Assembly: GCA_000433355.1 (NCBI GenBank)
Contig: FR893166.1
Location: forward strand, 1-25,900
DNA: 25,900 nucleotides
Direction: 5' to 3'
DNA from: Alistipes sp. CAG:435
GTDB lineage: Bacteria > Bacteroidota > Bacteroidia > Bacteroidales > UBA932
Under the pieces are notes generated by a model, which was not told the DNA's origin, did no database searches, and worked only from the letters and a program-made list of their open reading frames with translations. Every line of letters starts with the position of its first letter. The first letter of the stretch is position 1. The position numbers and the translations under genes were made by a program. Shown one piece after another: positions 15,471 to 24,407 of this stretch.

Positions 15471-16691
15471 ATGAAATCACTTAAAGAACTTTACAGAATC
15501 GGCAAGGGACCGTCCAGCAGCCATACCATGGGACCGAACAAGGCCGCTAAGGATTTTGCCGAGCGGCATTTGGACGCGGCTTCGTTCGAGGTGACGCTTT
15601 ATGGAAGCCTCGCCGCCACCGGCAAGGGACACATGACGGATGTGGCGATCATCGAAGTGCTGGAACGCATCGCCCCGGTGAGCATTGTGTGGAAGCCGGA
15701 GGTGTTCCTTCCTTATCATCCCAACGGGATGTGCTTCAAGTCGTTTGACACCGAAGGCCACCAGACGGATGAGTGGACGGTGTACAGTGTCGGCGGCGGA
15801 GCGTTGTCCGAGGGCAGGCCGGACGACAGGTTCTTGACTCCGGATGTCTATGAGATGAACCGCCTTGCGGAGATCCAGAAATGGTGCGAGGACAAAGGAC
15901 GCAGCTATTGGGAATATGTTGACCTTTGCGAAGGGCCGGACATCTGGGATTATCTGCAGGAGGTCTGGGAGGCCATGAAAGCGTCCGTGGAAAGGGGCAT
16001 AGACCATGAGGGTGTCCTTCCGGGACCGCTCAACCTTCCGAGGAAGGCTCCGACGTATTACGTCAAGGCTACCGGCTACAAGCAGACTCTTCAGACCCGT
16101 GGACTGGTCTATGCCTATGCCCTTGCCGTCAGTGAGGAGAACGCTTCCGGCGGAGTCATCGTGACGGCGCCTACCTGCGGATCGAGCGGAGTCATGCCGG
16201 GAGTCCTCTACCATTTGGCGAAGGGGCATGAATTCAAGGATATTCGTGTGCTTCACGCTTTGGCTACAGCCGGGATCATCGGGAATGTAGTCAAGCGGAA
16301 CGCCTCCATCTCGGGTGCCGAGGTCGGCTGTCAAGGTGAGGTGGGGGTGGCGTGCGCGATGGCTTCCGCCGCCGCGTGCCAACTTTTCGGTGGCAGTCCT
16401 TCACAGATTGAATATGCCGCCGAGATGGGGTTGGAACACCATTTGGGAATGACCTGCGATCCGATCTGCGGCTTGGTACAGATCCCATGTATCGAGAGAA
16501 ACGCTTTCGCCGCCACCCGTGCCCTTGACTCGAATCTCTACGCCGCTTTCTCCGATGGAAAGCACCGCGTGTCCTTTGATCATGTGGTCGAGGTGATGAA
16601 GCAGACCGGAAAGGACCTTCCGTCCCTTTACAAGGAGACCAGTACAGGCGGACTTGCGAAAAACTTCAAGGATTTCAAGAAGCCTTTCTAG
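15471..16691 (+). CDS. sdaA: L-serine ammonia-lyase (iron-sulfur, single chain)
   Basis: A 406-residue L-serine dehydratase that deaminates L-serine to pyruvate and ammonia. The N-terminal beta domain carries GPSSSHTMGPNKAA. The C-terminal alpha domain carries TAPTCGSSGVMPGVL (about 232-246), SGAEVGCQGEVGVACAMA and CDPICGLVQIPC (about 328-339). The conserved cysteines in these three segments would hold the oxygen-labile [4Fe-4S] cluster. Length fits fused single-chain enzymes of Bacteroidota. The ATG at 15471 (after AGGAACGAG) is preferred to an in-frame ATG 78 bp upstream that lies inside the preceding gene, because GPSSSHT then falls at the usual distance from the N-terminus. A long hairpin follows the stop. 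Confidence 0.95.
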   Translation: MKSLKELYRIGKGPSSSHTMGPNKAAKDFAERHLDAASFEVTLYGSLAATGKGHMTDVAIIEVLERIAPVSIVWKPEVFLPYHPNGMCFKSFDTEGHQTDEWTVYSVGGGALSEGRPDDRFLTPDVYEMNRLAEIQKWCEDKGRSYWEYVDLCEGPDIWDYLQEVWEAMKASVERGIDHEGVLPGPLNLPRKAPTYYVKATGYKQTLQTRGLVYAYALAVSEENASGGVIVTAPTCGSSGVMPGVLYHLAKGHEFKDIRVLHALATAGIIGNVVKRNASISGAEVGCQGEVGVACAMASAAACQLFGGSPSQIEYAAEMGLEHHLGMTCDPICGLVQIPCIERNAFAATRALDSNLYAAFSDGKHRVSFDHVVEVMKQTGKDLPSLYKETSTGGLAKNFKDFKKPF

Positions 16692-16731
16692 TCCTTGAAT
16701 ATGTCGTAAATTCGACATAATGACAGCCGGA

Positions 16732-16774
16732 GGCGACACTTTGTCATGGAATAGTGACATAGTGTCGCCCTTTT
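16732..16774 (+). terminator. Long inverted repeat after sdaA and before hsp20
   Basis: GGCGACACT (16732-16740) pairs with AGTGTCGCC (16761-16769), and TGTCA (16742-16746) pairs with TGACA (16755-16759), with one T-T mismatch and an 8-nt loop. CTTTT follows. It may terminate sdaA. Because it also sits about 110 bp before a heat-shock gene, an operator role is possible too. Confidence 0.55.
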
Positions 16775-16788
16775 GATACCTTTTCGGC

Positions 16789-16802
16789 ATCGGCATGCCG
16801 AT
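16789..16802. promoter_or_regulatory. 14-bp perfect palindrome upstream of hsp20
   Basis: ATCGGCATGCCGAT is a perfect palindrome about 80 bp before the hsp20 start. Together with the inverted repeat at 16732-16769 it suggests a regulator site. It does not match the CIRCE element of HrcA. No TAnnTTTG element is seen between here and the gene. Confidence 0.35.
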
Positions 16803-16881
16803 TGATTGAATCTCAGATGTCCCGCTCGAAAGAACGGGGAAAAGAAAAGATAAAGAATATATAAAAATAGGAGATTTGATT

Positions 16882-17319
16882 ATGTTACCAGTATCAAAAA
16901 AGTACAACAACCAGAATTGGTTACCAAACTTTTTCAATGATTTCTTTGACAACGATTGGATGGCCAGGACAAACGCCACGGCACCAGCGATCAATGTATT
17001 AGAAAACGAGAAGAGCTACGACATCGAACTCGCCGCTCCAGGAATGACCAAGGACGATTTCAAGGTCAGCCTCGATGACAATGGTGATCTTGTCATCAAC
17101 ATGGAGAAGAAAGAGGAGAACAATGAAGAAAAGAAGCACGGACACTATCTGAGACGTGAGTTCTCATATTCTAAGTTCCAGCAGACGATGGTTCTTCCGG
17201 ATGATGTTGAAAGAGAGAAGATTAATGCCTCTGTGGTCAATGGTGTCCTCAAGGTCAACATCCCTAAGCTTCAGAAGCAGGAAGTTTCTCAGGCGAAAAA
17301 AATCATAGAAATCAAGTAA
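16882..17319 (+). CDS. Small heat-shock protein (Hsp20/alpha-crystallin family)
   Basis: A 145-residue cytoplasmic holdase chaperone that keeps unfolded proteins soluble. The alpha-crystallin domain spans about 35-145: NVLENEKSYDIELAAPGMTKDDF, then an EEKKHGHYLRREFSYSKFQQ strand pair, and the hallmark NGVLKVNIPK near the C-terminus. The N-terminal NWLPNFFNDFFDNDW is typical of Bacteroidota members. ATG 16882 follows an AGGAGA site; the in-frame TTG two codons earlier is less likely. Two palindromes upstream may mediate stress control. Confidence 0.93.
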   Translation: MLPVSKKYNNQNWLPNFFNDFFDNDWMARTNATAPAINVLENEKSYDIELAAPGMTKDDFKVSLDDNGDLVINMEKKEENNEEKKHGHYLRREFSYSKFQQTMVLPDDVEREKINASVVNGVLKVNIPKLQKQEVSQAKKIIEIK

Positions 17320-17324
17320 AAAAG

Positions 17325-17355
17325 TTTGCAGGTTAAGAAAAAATGCCTATCTTTG
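17325..17355 (+). promoter_or_regulatory. tRNA-Asp promoter (Bacteroidota type)
   Basis: TTTG (17325-17328), 19 bp, then TATCTTTG (17348-17355) match both consensus elements. The tRNA begins about 49 bp downstream of the -7 element. The promoter starts right after the hsp20 stop codon. Confidence 0.8.
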
Positions 17356-17403
17356 CATCCGCATTCAGGAAAACAACCAGAAACGATGGATGCAAAGTCG
17401 CAG

Positions 17404-17477
17404 GGTGCGGTAGTTCAGCTGGTTAGAATGCCGGCCTGTCACGCCGGAGGTCGAGGGTTCGAGTCCCTTCCGCACCG
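17404..17477 (+). tRNA. tRNA-Asp (GTC)
   Basis: A 74-nt cloverleaf. The acceptor arm GGTGCGG (17404-17410) pairs with CCGCACC (17470-17476), and the discriminator base is G at 17477. The D-loop has AGCTGGTTAGA, and the anticodon stem CCGGC/GCCGG flanks the loop CTGTCAC with anticodon GTC (Asp). The T-arm carries GGTTCGAGTCC. CCA is not encoded (CAG follows), so it must be added enzymatically. Confidence 0.97.
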
Positions 17478-17484
17478 CAGAAAG

Positions 17485-17527
17485 CCTCACAAGAATGTTG
17501 GAGTTCAACAGCTTGTGAGGTTTTTTC
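17485..17527 (+). terminator. Terminator of tRNA-Asp
   Basis: CCTCACAAG (17485-17493) pairs perfectly with CTTGTGAGG (17512-17520), followed by six T. It closes the single-tRNA transcription unit. Confidence 0.9.
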
Positions 17528-17588
17528 TTTTGTTCTGCCAATAGTGGCTTCAATGACAAGTTTAACAAGGAAGTTGGTTTAACGCTAT

Positions 17589-18062
17589 ATGAAGAGTGTA
17601 CTTTTCATCTGTCACGGGAACATCTGCAGGAGCCCGATGGCGGAGTTTATCTTTAAGGATATGGTCCGGAAGGCTGGGCTTGAGGAGGTGCGGATTGATT
17701 CGGCGGCTGTGTCCTACGAAGAGGAGGGGAACGACATCTATCCTCCGGCGAAACGGACGCTGCATGGGCACGGAATCCCTTTCGGGAGGCATAGTGCCCA
17801 CAGGGTGACGGATGCCGAAGCCTCTGAATATGATGTCATCATCGTGATGGATGCCTCGAACAGGCGGCTTCTGTCCCGGATCATCAGCCCGATGAATATG
17901 TCCAAGGTGCATCTGATGATGGAATATGCCGGGAAGGATTCAGATGTCTCCGATCCTTGGTACACCGGAGATTTCGAGAAGACCTACAGGGACATCACCG
18001 AAGGCTGCGCCGGGCTTCTGGAGTCGCTCTCACAAGCGGAACCAATCTCGACAGTCGGCTGA
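17589..18062 (+). CDS. Low-molecular-weight protein tyrosine phosphatase
   Basis: A 157-residue LMW-PTP. The phosphate-binding loop CHGNICRS (Cys8 to Arg14) gives the nucleophile and the CX5R signature right at the N-terminus. The general-acid Asp is in SDPWYTG near residue 121. Length and order are those of the family. In Bacteroidota such enzymes act on tyrosine-phosphorylated proteins, in some cases in exopolysaccharide control, but no tyrosine kinase or capsule genes lie here. The HD-domain gene starts 20 bp after its stop, so the two are probably co-transcribed. Confidence 0.93.
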   Translation: MKSVLFICHGNICRSPMAEFIFKDMVRKAGLEEVRIDSAAVSYEEEGNDIYPPAKRTLHGHGIPFGRHSAHRVTDAEASEYDVIIVMDASNRRLLSRIISPMNMSKVHLMMEYAGKDSDVSDPWYTGDFEKTYRDITEGCAGLLESLSQAEPISTVG

Positions 18063-18082
18063 GCGAAGAGGCTGATCCAAGA

Positions 18083-18742
18083 ATGAAAATGTCAAGATCA
18101 TTCAGGAATATGCTGAATCCAGGGCTTGTTCAATATGTCGAGAGTGAAATAATTCCTCGTTATGCGTCTTTTGACAAGGCGCACAGGGAGGATCACGTCC
18201 GCAAGGTGATAGAGGAGGCTATGCATATGTCAGTTCACTATGACGTTGACAAGGACGTTCTCTATGCCGCCGCCGCTTTCCACGACACCGGTCTGGTTGA
18301 CGGCAGGGAAGTGCACCATATGTCTTCCGGCAGGATAATCCGGGAGGATCCGCGCCTGAAAGAATGGTTTACCCCTGACAAGATAGAGACGATCGCTCAG
18401 GCAGCGGAGGATCATCGTGCCTCGTCAGGCTGCGAGCCCAGAAGCATCTACGGTAAGATCGTCGCCGAGGCTGACCGTGATATAGAACCGATGAGGATTC
18501 TGCGCCGTACCGTCCAGTTCGGAATGGAACACTATCCGGAGTTGGACAAGGAAGGCCATTGGAAACGAATGCTGGAGCATCTCGCCGAGAAGTATGACTA
18601 CGGAGGTTATCTCAAACTGTATATTCCCGAATCCAGCAATGCCGTCGGTCTTCAGGCATTAAGGGACATAATTCACGATCCAGAGCGCCTTAGGAGTATA
18701 TTCGAGAGATTTTATGAAGAGGAAAGACTGGATATTCATTGA
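18083..18742 (+). CDS. HD-domain phosphohydrolase
   Basis: A 219-residue HD-domain protein. Metal ligands are visible as His38 (EDHVRK), the HD pair His67-Asp68 (AAAFHDTG) and Asp131 (AEADRD), with EDHR at about 110. HD proteins are metal-dependent phosphatases or phosphodiesterases, often of nucleotides; the substrate here is not evident. I chose ATG 18083, 20 bp after the phosphatase stop. An open frame extends upstream inside the phosphatase gene, but its translation there is not conserved-looking. Confidence 0.82.
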   Translation: MKMSRSFRNMLNPGLVQYVESEIIPRYASFDKAHREDHVRKVIEEAMHMSVHYDVDKDVLYAAAAFHDTGLVDGREVHHMSSGRIIREDPRLKEWFTPDKIETIAQAAEDHRASSGCEPRSIYGKIVAEADRDIEPMRILRRTVQFGMEHYPELDKEGHWKRMLEHLAEKYDYGGYLKLYIPESSNAVGLQALRDIIHDPERLRSIFERFYEEERLDIH

Positions 18743-18753
18743 ATAAGAGTTTA

Positions 18754-18837
18754 ATGAAGAGGAGGCTTGCCGTCCTCAGTCTTGTCCTCGGCCTGGTCTT
18801 CCTTTACCTTGGCACCCTGTCTTCCCGCGTTTTTTGA
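18754..18837 (+). CDS. Possible 27-residue single-span membrane peptide
   Basis: An ATG 11 bp after the HD-gene stop opens a short frame: MKRRLAVLSLVLGLVFLYLG, then TLSSRVF and stop. It has a basic N-terminus and one long hydrophobic stretch, which would suit a small membrane protein or the leftover signal peptide of a lost gene. There is no strong ribosome-binding site, and chance cannot be excluded. Confidence 0.35.
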   Translation: MKRRLAVLSLVLGLVFLYLGTLSSRVF

Positions 18838-18909
18838 ATTTGCTGAGAGAACACTTCGGAGCTTCGATGCTTCAGCTGCTTCAGCAAGCCTAAGTTCAAT
18901 GACCGCAAT

Positions 18910-18982
18910 AAACAAAGGAATATCCCCCTTCCCGAATTTTTCACGTTACAAAAATTGCGGGAAGGGGGATATTCCTTTGTTT
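18910..18982. repeat. 73-bp near-perfect hairpin
   Basis: The arms 18910-18934 and 18958-18982 are perfect 25-bp complements (left arm begins AAACAAAGGAATATCCCCC). Inside, AATTTTT (18935-18941) pairs with AAAAATT (18950-18956), leaving one bulged G (18957) and an 8-nt loop, CACGTTAC. The total stem is 32 bp. This is far longer than a usual terminator, and pckA has its own terminator closer by. It could be a bidirectional terminator for the upstream operon, a REP- or MITE-like element, or a structured RNA. Confidence 0.85.
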
Positions 18983-19016
18983 CCTATAACAGGTATCTAA
19001 CCTTCCAGTGACTTGC

Positions 19017-19048
19017 AAAAAAAAAGCTGGCCAGGAACCCTGACCAGC
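19017..19048 (-). terminator. Rho-independent terminator of pckA
   Basis: On the minus strand GCTGGTCAGG (19048-19039) pairs with CCTGGCCAGC (19035-19026) around a 3-nt loop, with one U-G pair that forms only in the minus-strand RNA, and then a run of nine T. It begins 27 bp after the pckA stop. Confidence 0.92.
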
Positions 19049-19074
19049 CATATTCATGTAAGACAAATTGTCGA

Positions 19075-20679
<1,605 letters not shown>

Positions 20680-20797
20680 AGTAAAATGTGTTTTTATAAA
20701 GTTAAACTTATTCCCTAATCAGTTCTTAAAAACAACCTGCAGCAAATTTTCACCGAATCAGCGGCAACTTATTTTAGAACCCTTACAAAAGGCGCGG

Positions 20798-20829
20798 CAA
20801 ATTTAAGGAATTTTTATCCATTACTCAAA
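20798..20829 (-). promoter_or_regulatory. pckA promoter (Bacteroidota type)
   Basis: On the minus strand TTTG (20826-20829), 20 bp, then TAAATTTG (20798-20805) match the consensus. The leader to the ATG at 20679 is about 110 nt, long enough for post-transcriptional control, but no known riboswitch is recognised. Confidence 0.72.
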
Positions 20830-20849
20830 TGAGTAAGCGATTAATTTCG

Positions 20850-20857
20850 TACATTTG
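20850..20857 (+). promoter_or_regulatory. Possible -7 element of the recQ promoter
   Basis: TACATTTG fits TAnnTTTG, but no TTTG lies 19-21 bp upstream; that position is occupied by the -33 element of the divergent pckA promoter. A small hairpin GCAGTG-CTT-CACTGC (20866-20880) would fall at the start of the recQ leader. Confidence 0.4.
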
Positions 20858-20941
20858 CTTCGCCGGCAGTGCTTCACTGCAATTAGTTTGCCAGCAAAAT
20901 GCGCAAAAGGTTGAGATAAAACGGTTTAACGATTTTTGAAC

Positions 20942-22837
20942 ATGTCGCCGTCAGAAGTGTTGAAAGAATATTGGGGCTACGATGGCTTCCGTCCGATGCA
21001 GGAGGAGATCATCACGGCCGCGTTGGAGGGAAAGGATGTGCTGGCCATCATGCCTACGGGTGGCGGCAAGTCAATCTGTTTCCAGGTTCCTGGTTTGATG
21101 AGGGACGGTATCACTCTGGTCGTCACTCCGCTCATCGCCCTCATGAAGGATCAGGTCCAGAATCTGAACGACAGGGGAGTGAGAGCCCTTGCGATCCATG
21201 CCGGAATGAGCCGCCACGAGGTGGATCTGGCTCTGAACAACGCGGCCTACGGGGACTACAAATTTCTCTATCTGTCTCCGGAAAGGCTTGGAACGCAACT
21301 GTTCAGGTCGTATATTGACGTTTTGGACGTAAGCTTCATTGTTGTTGATGAGGCTCACTGCATCTCCCAGTGGGGCTACGATTTCCGTCCGGATTACCTG
21401 CGCATAGGCGAACTCCGGGAAAGGATCGACGCTCCTGTCATCGCTGTCACGGCCACTGCCACTCCGTCAGTCGCTCAGGACATCATGGAGCGTCTTGGTT
21501 TCAAGGAGAAGCTGCTGCTCAAGAGTGGTTTCGAGAGACCTAACCTCAGTTACATAGTACGTCAGGTCGAGGATAAATATTCCCAGATACTGAACGTCTG
21601 CAACGGTGTGCCGGGAACGGGAATAGTCTATGCCCGCAACCGGCGCAAATGCGAGGAACTTTCGGCGTTCCTGATGGCTCAGGGAGTTTCGGCATCGTTC
21701 TACCATGCCGGGCTTGGTGGTCAGGCGAGGGCGGAGCGTCAGGCTGCATGGAAAAGCGGCGCGGTCAGGGTGATGGTGTGCACGAATGCTTTCGGCATGG
21801 GAATAGACAAGCCGGACGTGCGCTTCGTGGTGCATTACGACCTTCCGGAGAGTCCGGAGGCGTATTTTCAGGAGGCTGGGCGCGCCGGACGTGACGGAAA
21901 GCGCTCCTTCGCCGTGCAGCTTTGGAACAGTGTCGATGTGCGGCGGGCGAAGCAGATAGAGGATGTCTCATTTCCTTCTCTTGAATATATAGAGGATGTG
22001 TACCAGAAACTTCATGCGTTTTTCGAGATTCCCTACGACACTGGAATGGGACGTCAGCTGAAGTTCAAGATCGAGGATTTCTGCAAGCGGTTCGGTTTGC
22101 AGAGAGCTCCGGCGTTCTATGCGCTCAAATACCTTGAGCGGACGGATCATCTGACATATTCAGAGGAGGTTGACATTCCGACTAAAGTGCGGATCAATGT
22201 GGACAGGAAGTCGCTCTACGACGTTGAGTTGGCGGATCAGGGGCAGGCGAATGTGCTGGAGGCGCTGATGCGGAGCTACACGGGAATATTCTCATTCCTT
22301 CAGCAGATTGACGAGGAATATGTCGCCCGCCGCGCCGGCCAGACCGTTCCGCAGCTCCGGCAGTCGCTCTATGGTCTCTCGCTCGCTCATGTCATCAGCT
22401 ATGTGCCGACTGATCACTCCGATGTGGTGGTGCTTCATCATGACCGTCTGCATCCCGGCAACGTCAATCTGATGCCGTCCCGCTATGCGATGCTCAGGGA
22501 GAGTTTCCATGCGCGCGCGGAGGCGATGCTTGAATATGTCAGCGAGACCTCAGAGTGCCGTTCCCGCTACCTTCTCCGCTATTTCGGCCAGACCAAGGCA
22601 GCCGACTGCGGCACCTGCGATGTGTGCCGCGCCCGCCGCGCCGCCCTTCCCGCGCGGACCCTTCAGCAGATGACGAGGCGGAAACTTATTGAATATATTG
22701 ATGAAAAGGATGGTGAATATTCCCTTGAGGAAATCGTCGCCGAATTCGGCAATCCTTCCGGAAACCATTCGCCGGACTATCTCGACATTCTCCGTCAACT
22801 CATTGACAATGGCGACGTTCCGATGTATATATCTTGA
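20942..22837 (+). CDS. recQ: ATP-dependent DNA helicase RecQ
   Basis: A 631-residue 3'-5' DNA helicase of the RecQ family for recombination and fork repair. Helicase motifs run in order: the N-terminal WGYDGFRPMQ motif 0, PTGGGKS (about 39-45), VVDEAHCISQWGYDFRP (about 136-152), VTATATP, then QEAGRAGRDGK. A zinc-binding set of four Cys follows: C-x17-C-x2-C-x2-C (about 538-563, ending DCGTCDVC). The tail is short and I see no clear HRDC domain, in line with shorter RecQ forms. ATG 20942 is preferred to the TTG two codons earlier. It is divergent from pckA. Confidence 0.95.
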   Translation: MSPSEVLKEYWGYDGFRPMQEEIITAALEGKDVLAIMPTGGGKSICFQVPGLMRDGITLVVTPLIALMKDQVQNLNDRGVRALAIHAGMSRHEVDLALNNAAYGDYKFLYLSPERLGTQLFRSYIDVLDVSFIVVDEAHCISQWGYDFRPDYLRIGELRERIDAPVIAVTATATPSVAQDIMERLGFKEKLLLKSGFERPNLSYIVRQVEDKYSQILNVCNGVPGTGIVYARNRRKCEELSAFLMAQGVSASFYHAGLGGQARAERQAAWKSGAVRVMVCTNAFGMGIDKPDVRFVVHYDLPESPEAYFQEAGRAGRDGKRSFAVQLWNSVDVRRAKQIEDVSFPSLEYIEDVYQKLHAFFEIPYDTGMGRQLKFKIEDFCKRFGLQRAPAFYALKYLERTDHLTYSEEVDIPTKVRINVDRKSLYDVELADQGQANVLEALMRSYTGIFSFLQQIDEEYVARRAGQTVPQLRQSLYGLSLAHVISYVPTDHSDVVVLHHDRLHPGNVNLMPSRYAMLRESFHARAEAMLEYVSETSECRSRYLLRYFGQTKAADCGTCDVCRARRAALPARTLQQMTRRKLIEYIDEKDGEYSLEEIVAEFGNPSGNHSPDYLDILRQLIDNGDVPMYIS

Positions 22838-22986
22838 AATATAACCAATAGTTGTTTCAACTCATAAAGTGTCAGAATGATCCTTTTATCGGCTGCGGGG
22901 ATGCGGAATGAAAGTTTGAGGCGTGGATATATTCTTGTTTATTAGAATTCTTTTCGTATTTTTACGAAACTATAATTTTATGAGTT

Positions 22987-24363
22987 ATGAAGAGATTATT
23001 TATCCTATTGGCTTTATTAACCAGCAGCTTGTTCACCTTCGCTCAGACGAACAGGAACAAGGTGAATCTTAGTGACAAGGAACTTGTCAATTTCTTATGG
23101 GGTTTCGCCCAGGCCCATCCGGATGGTTTCACGATCGGAATCGACACCTTTGACCAACCGAGGGAAGGTATTGTGGTCTCTTACGCGGCCACGCAGAACA
23201 GCTTCGACAAAAAGAGTCTGCCGGCGGTCATCAAGCATGCCCGCGAGCATGAGGGCTTTGTGGGCGGATGGTACAATCCCGAGAACAAGAAGTACTATTT
23301 CGACAGCAACAGGATATTCCCGGAGGACAGTCTGGCCGCCGCTGTGAAGTTCGCCCGCGAGAACGGACAGCACACGGTGTACATTTGCTCGAAGGACATC
23401 AATGTCAAGTCGAACTACGACATGCCGGAGAACCGCATCATCTACGACTGCGACATGGGCAGCTCTACCGATGACCTCTTCGCGCTGATGATGCTCTACC
23501 GCTACATGGATATGGGGCGCTGCAACCTTCTGGGCGTGATTATCGACCGTATGGGGGCCGCCAACGCCGACGCGGTGGACGCGCTGAACAACTTCTACGG
23601 CTATCCTGACATTCCGATCGGGCTTGAGCGCTCCGGCATCGAGCGTCCGGTGGTGTTCATCTCCTACCACAATTTCCCTTACGCGCGCGACACTGATGCC
23701 AGACCTCTTTTCAAGCAGACCGTAAAGAGTACGGATGACTACATGGAGGGCTACAAGCTGTACCGTAAGATACTGGCGGCGCAGCCTGACAGCTCGGTGA
23801 AGATCTGTTCAGTGGGCTTCGTGACCACGCTCGCGCGCCTGCTCGAGTCCGGACCGGACGAGTTCTCACCGCTCACTGGTGTGGAACTTGTGGCGAAGAA
23901 GGTGACCGATGTCTATGCGATGGGCGGTGTGTTCGGAGAGTCCGTCGAGCCTGACTACAACTTCACCCAGGCCATCGACTATTCCCTCCGGTTCTTCAAG
24001 CTGCTGCCTAAGTCGGTCAACGTGATCTTCTCTCCTGGCGAGGTCGGCGACCCGTTGGACTACAAGCCGGAGGTCGTGCTGCAGGACATCAGCTGGACAG
24101 ACTCCCATCCGATCAAGTGGATCTATAAGTTCACGCAGTGCGACACGGGGCAGAAGATGTGGGATCCGCTCGCCGTCATCAACGCGGTTGAGGGCGACAG
24201 CGCGTTCTACATGTCTGAGCGCGGCTGGGTCGAGCTGACACCTAAGGGCGAGACCATCTTCACGCCGGATCCTAACGGCAACTGCCGCTACCAGAAGCCG
24301 GGTGACGCCAGATGGAACGATCTGATTCTGAAATATATCCGATTAATGAATATTCAGCATTAG
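22987..24363 (+). CDS. Exported nucleoside-hydrolase-like protein with extra N-terminal domain
   Basis: A 458-residue protein with a signal peptide (MKRLFILLALLTSSLFTFA). From about residue 150 it matches the inosine-uridine nucleoside hydrolase fold: the calcium-binding Asp cluster is DCDMGSSTDD (154-163), a VGFVTTLARLL segment gives the central strand-helix, and MWDPLAVIN supplies the late Asp (family HD has become WD). Before it, about residues 25-140 form a separate unit (HPDGFTIGIDTF, VSYAATQNSF, FVGGWYNPENKKYYFDSNRI, ENGQHTVYI). From memory, this recalls a small domain in mobile-element and phage proteins of Bacteroidota. The substrate is probably a nucleoside or related N-glycoside in the periplasm, but this is inference. 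It is monocistronic, with no clear promoter in the 149-bp gap upstream. Confidence 0.78.
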   Translation: MKRLFILLALLTSSLFTFAQTNRNKVNLSDKELVNFLWGFAQAHPDGFTIGIDTFDQPREGIVVSYAATQNSFDKKSLPAVIKHAREHEGFVGGWYNPENKKYYFDSNRIFPEDSLAAAVKFARENGQHTVYICSKDINVKSNYDMPENRIIYDCDMGSSTDDLFALMMLYRYMDMGRCNLLGVIIDRMGAANADAVDALNNFYGYPDIPIGLERSGIERPVVFISYHNFPYARDTDARPLFKQTVKSTDDYMEGYKLYRKILAAQPDSSVKICSVGFVTTLARLLESGPDEFSPLTGVELVAKKVTDVYAMGGVFGESVEPDYNFTQAIDYSLRFFKLLPKSVNVIFSPGEVGDPLDYKPEVVLQDISWTDSHPIKWIYKFTQCDTGQKMWDPLAVINAVEGDSAFYMSERGWVELTPKGETIFTPDPNGNCRYQKPGDARWNDLILKYIRLMNIQH

Positions 24364-24407
24364 TCTCGTTTACGAGTCATTTACGAGCCAGCCCGGATGC
24401 GGGGATC

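Larger units (their letters stand above)
18743..19074. other. 332-bp gap between the HD gene and pckA
   Basis: No gene of normal size lies here. It holds the possible 27-residue peptide (18754-18837), an imperfect stretch of short repeats (GCTTCAGCTGCTTCAGC near 18868), the 73-bp hairpin at 18910-18982 and the pckA terminator at 19017-19048. Genes on the two sides are convergent. Confidence 0.7.

Noticed and set aside
15477..16382. A 301-codon minus-strand open frame opposite sdaA
   Set aside because: It is antisense to a clear L-serine ammonia-lyase and its composition is that of a shadow frame.
16785..16800. A possible sigma-54 promoter upstream of hsp20 (GGCAT...TGC)
   Set aside because: The spacing between GG and GC is 9, not 10, and the sequence is better explained as part of a perfect palindrome.
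16401..16994. A 197-codon minus-strand frame spanning the sdaA/hsp20 gap
   Set aside because: It overlaps two well-supported genes and both palindromes, and matches nothing recognisable.
24365..24387. CTCGTTTACGAG and repeated TTTACGAG between two convergent genes as a terminator
   Set aside because: The stem is only 4-5 bp with a very short loop and no T-run, so it is too weak to call.
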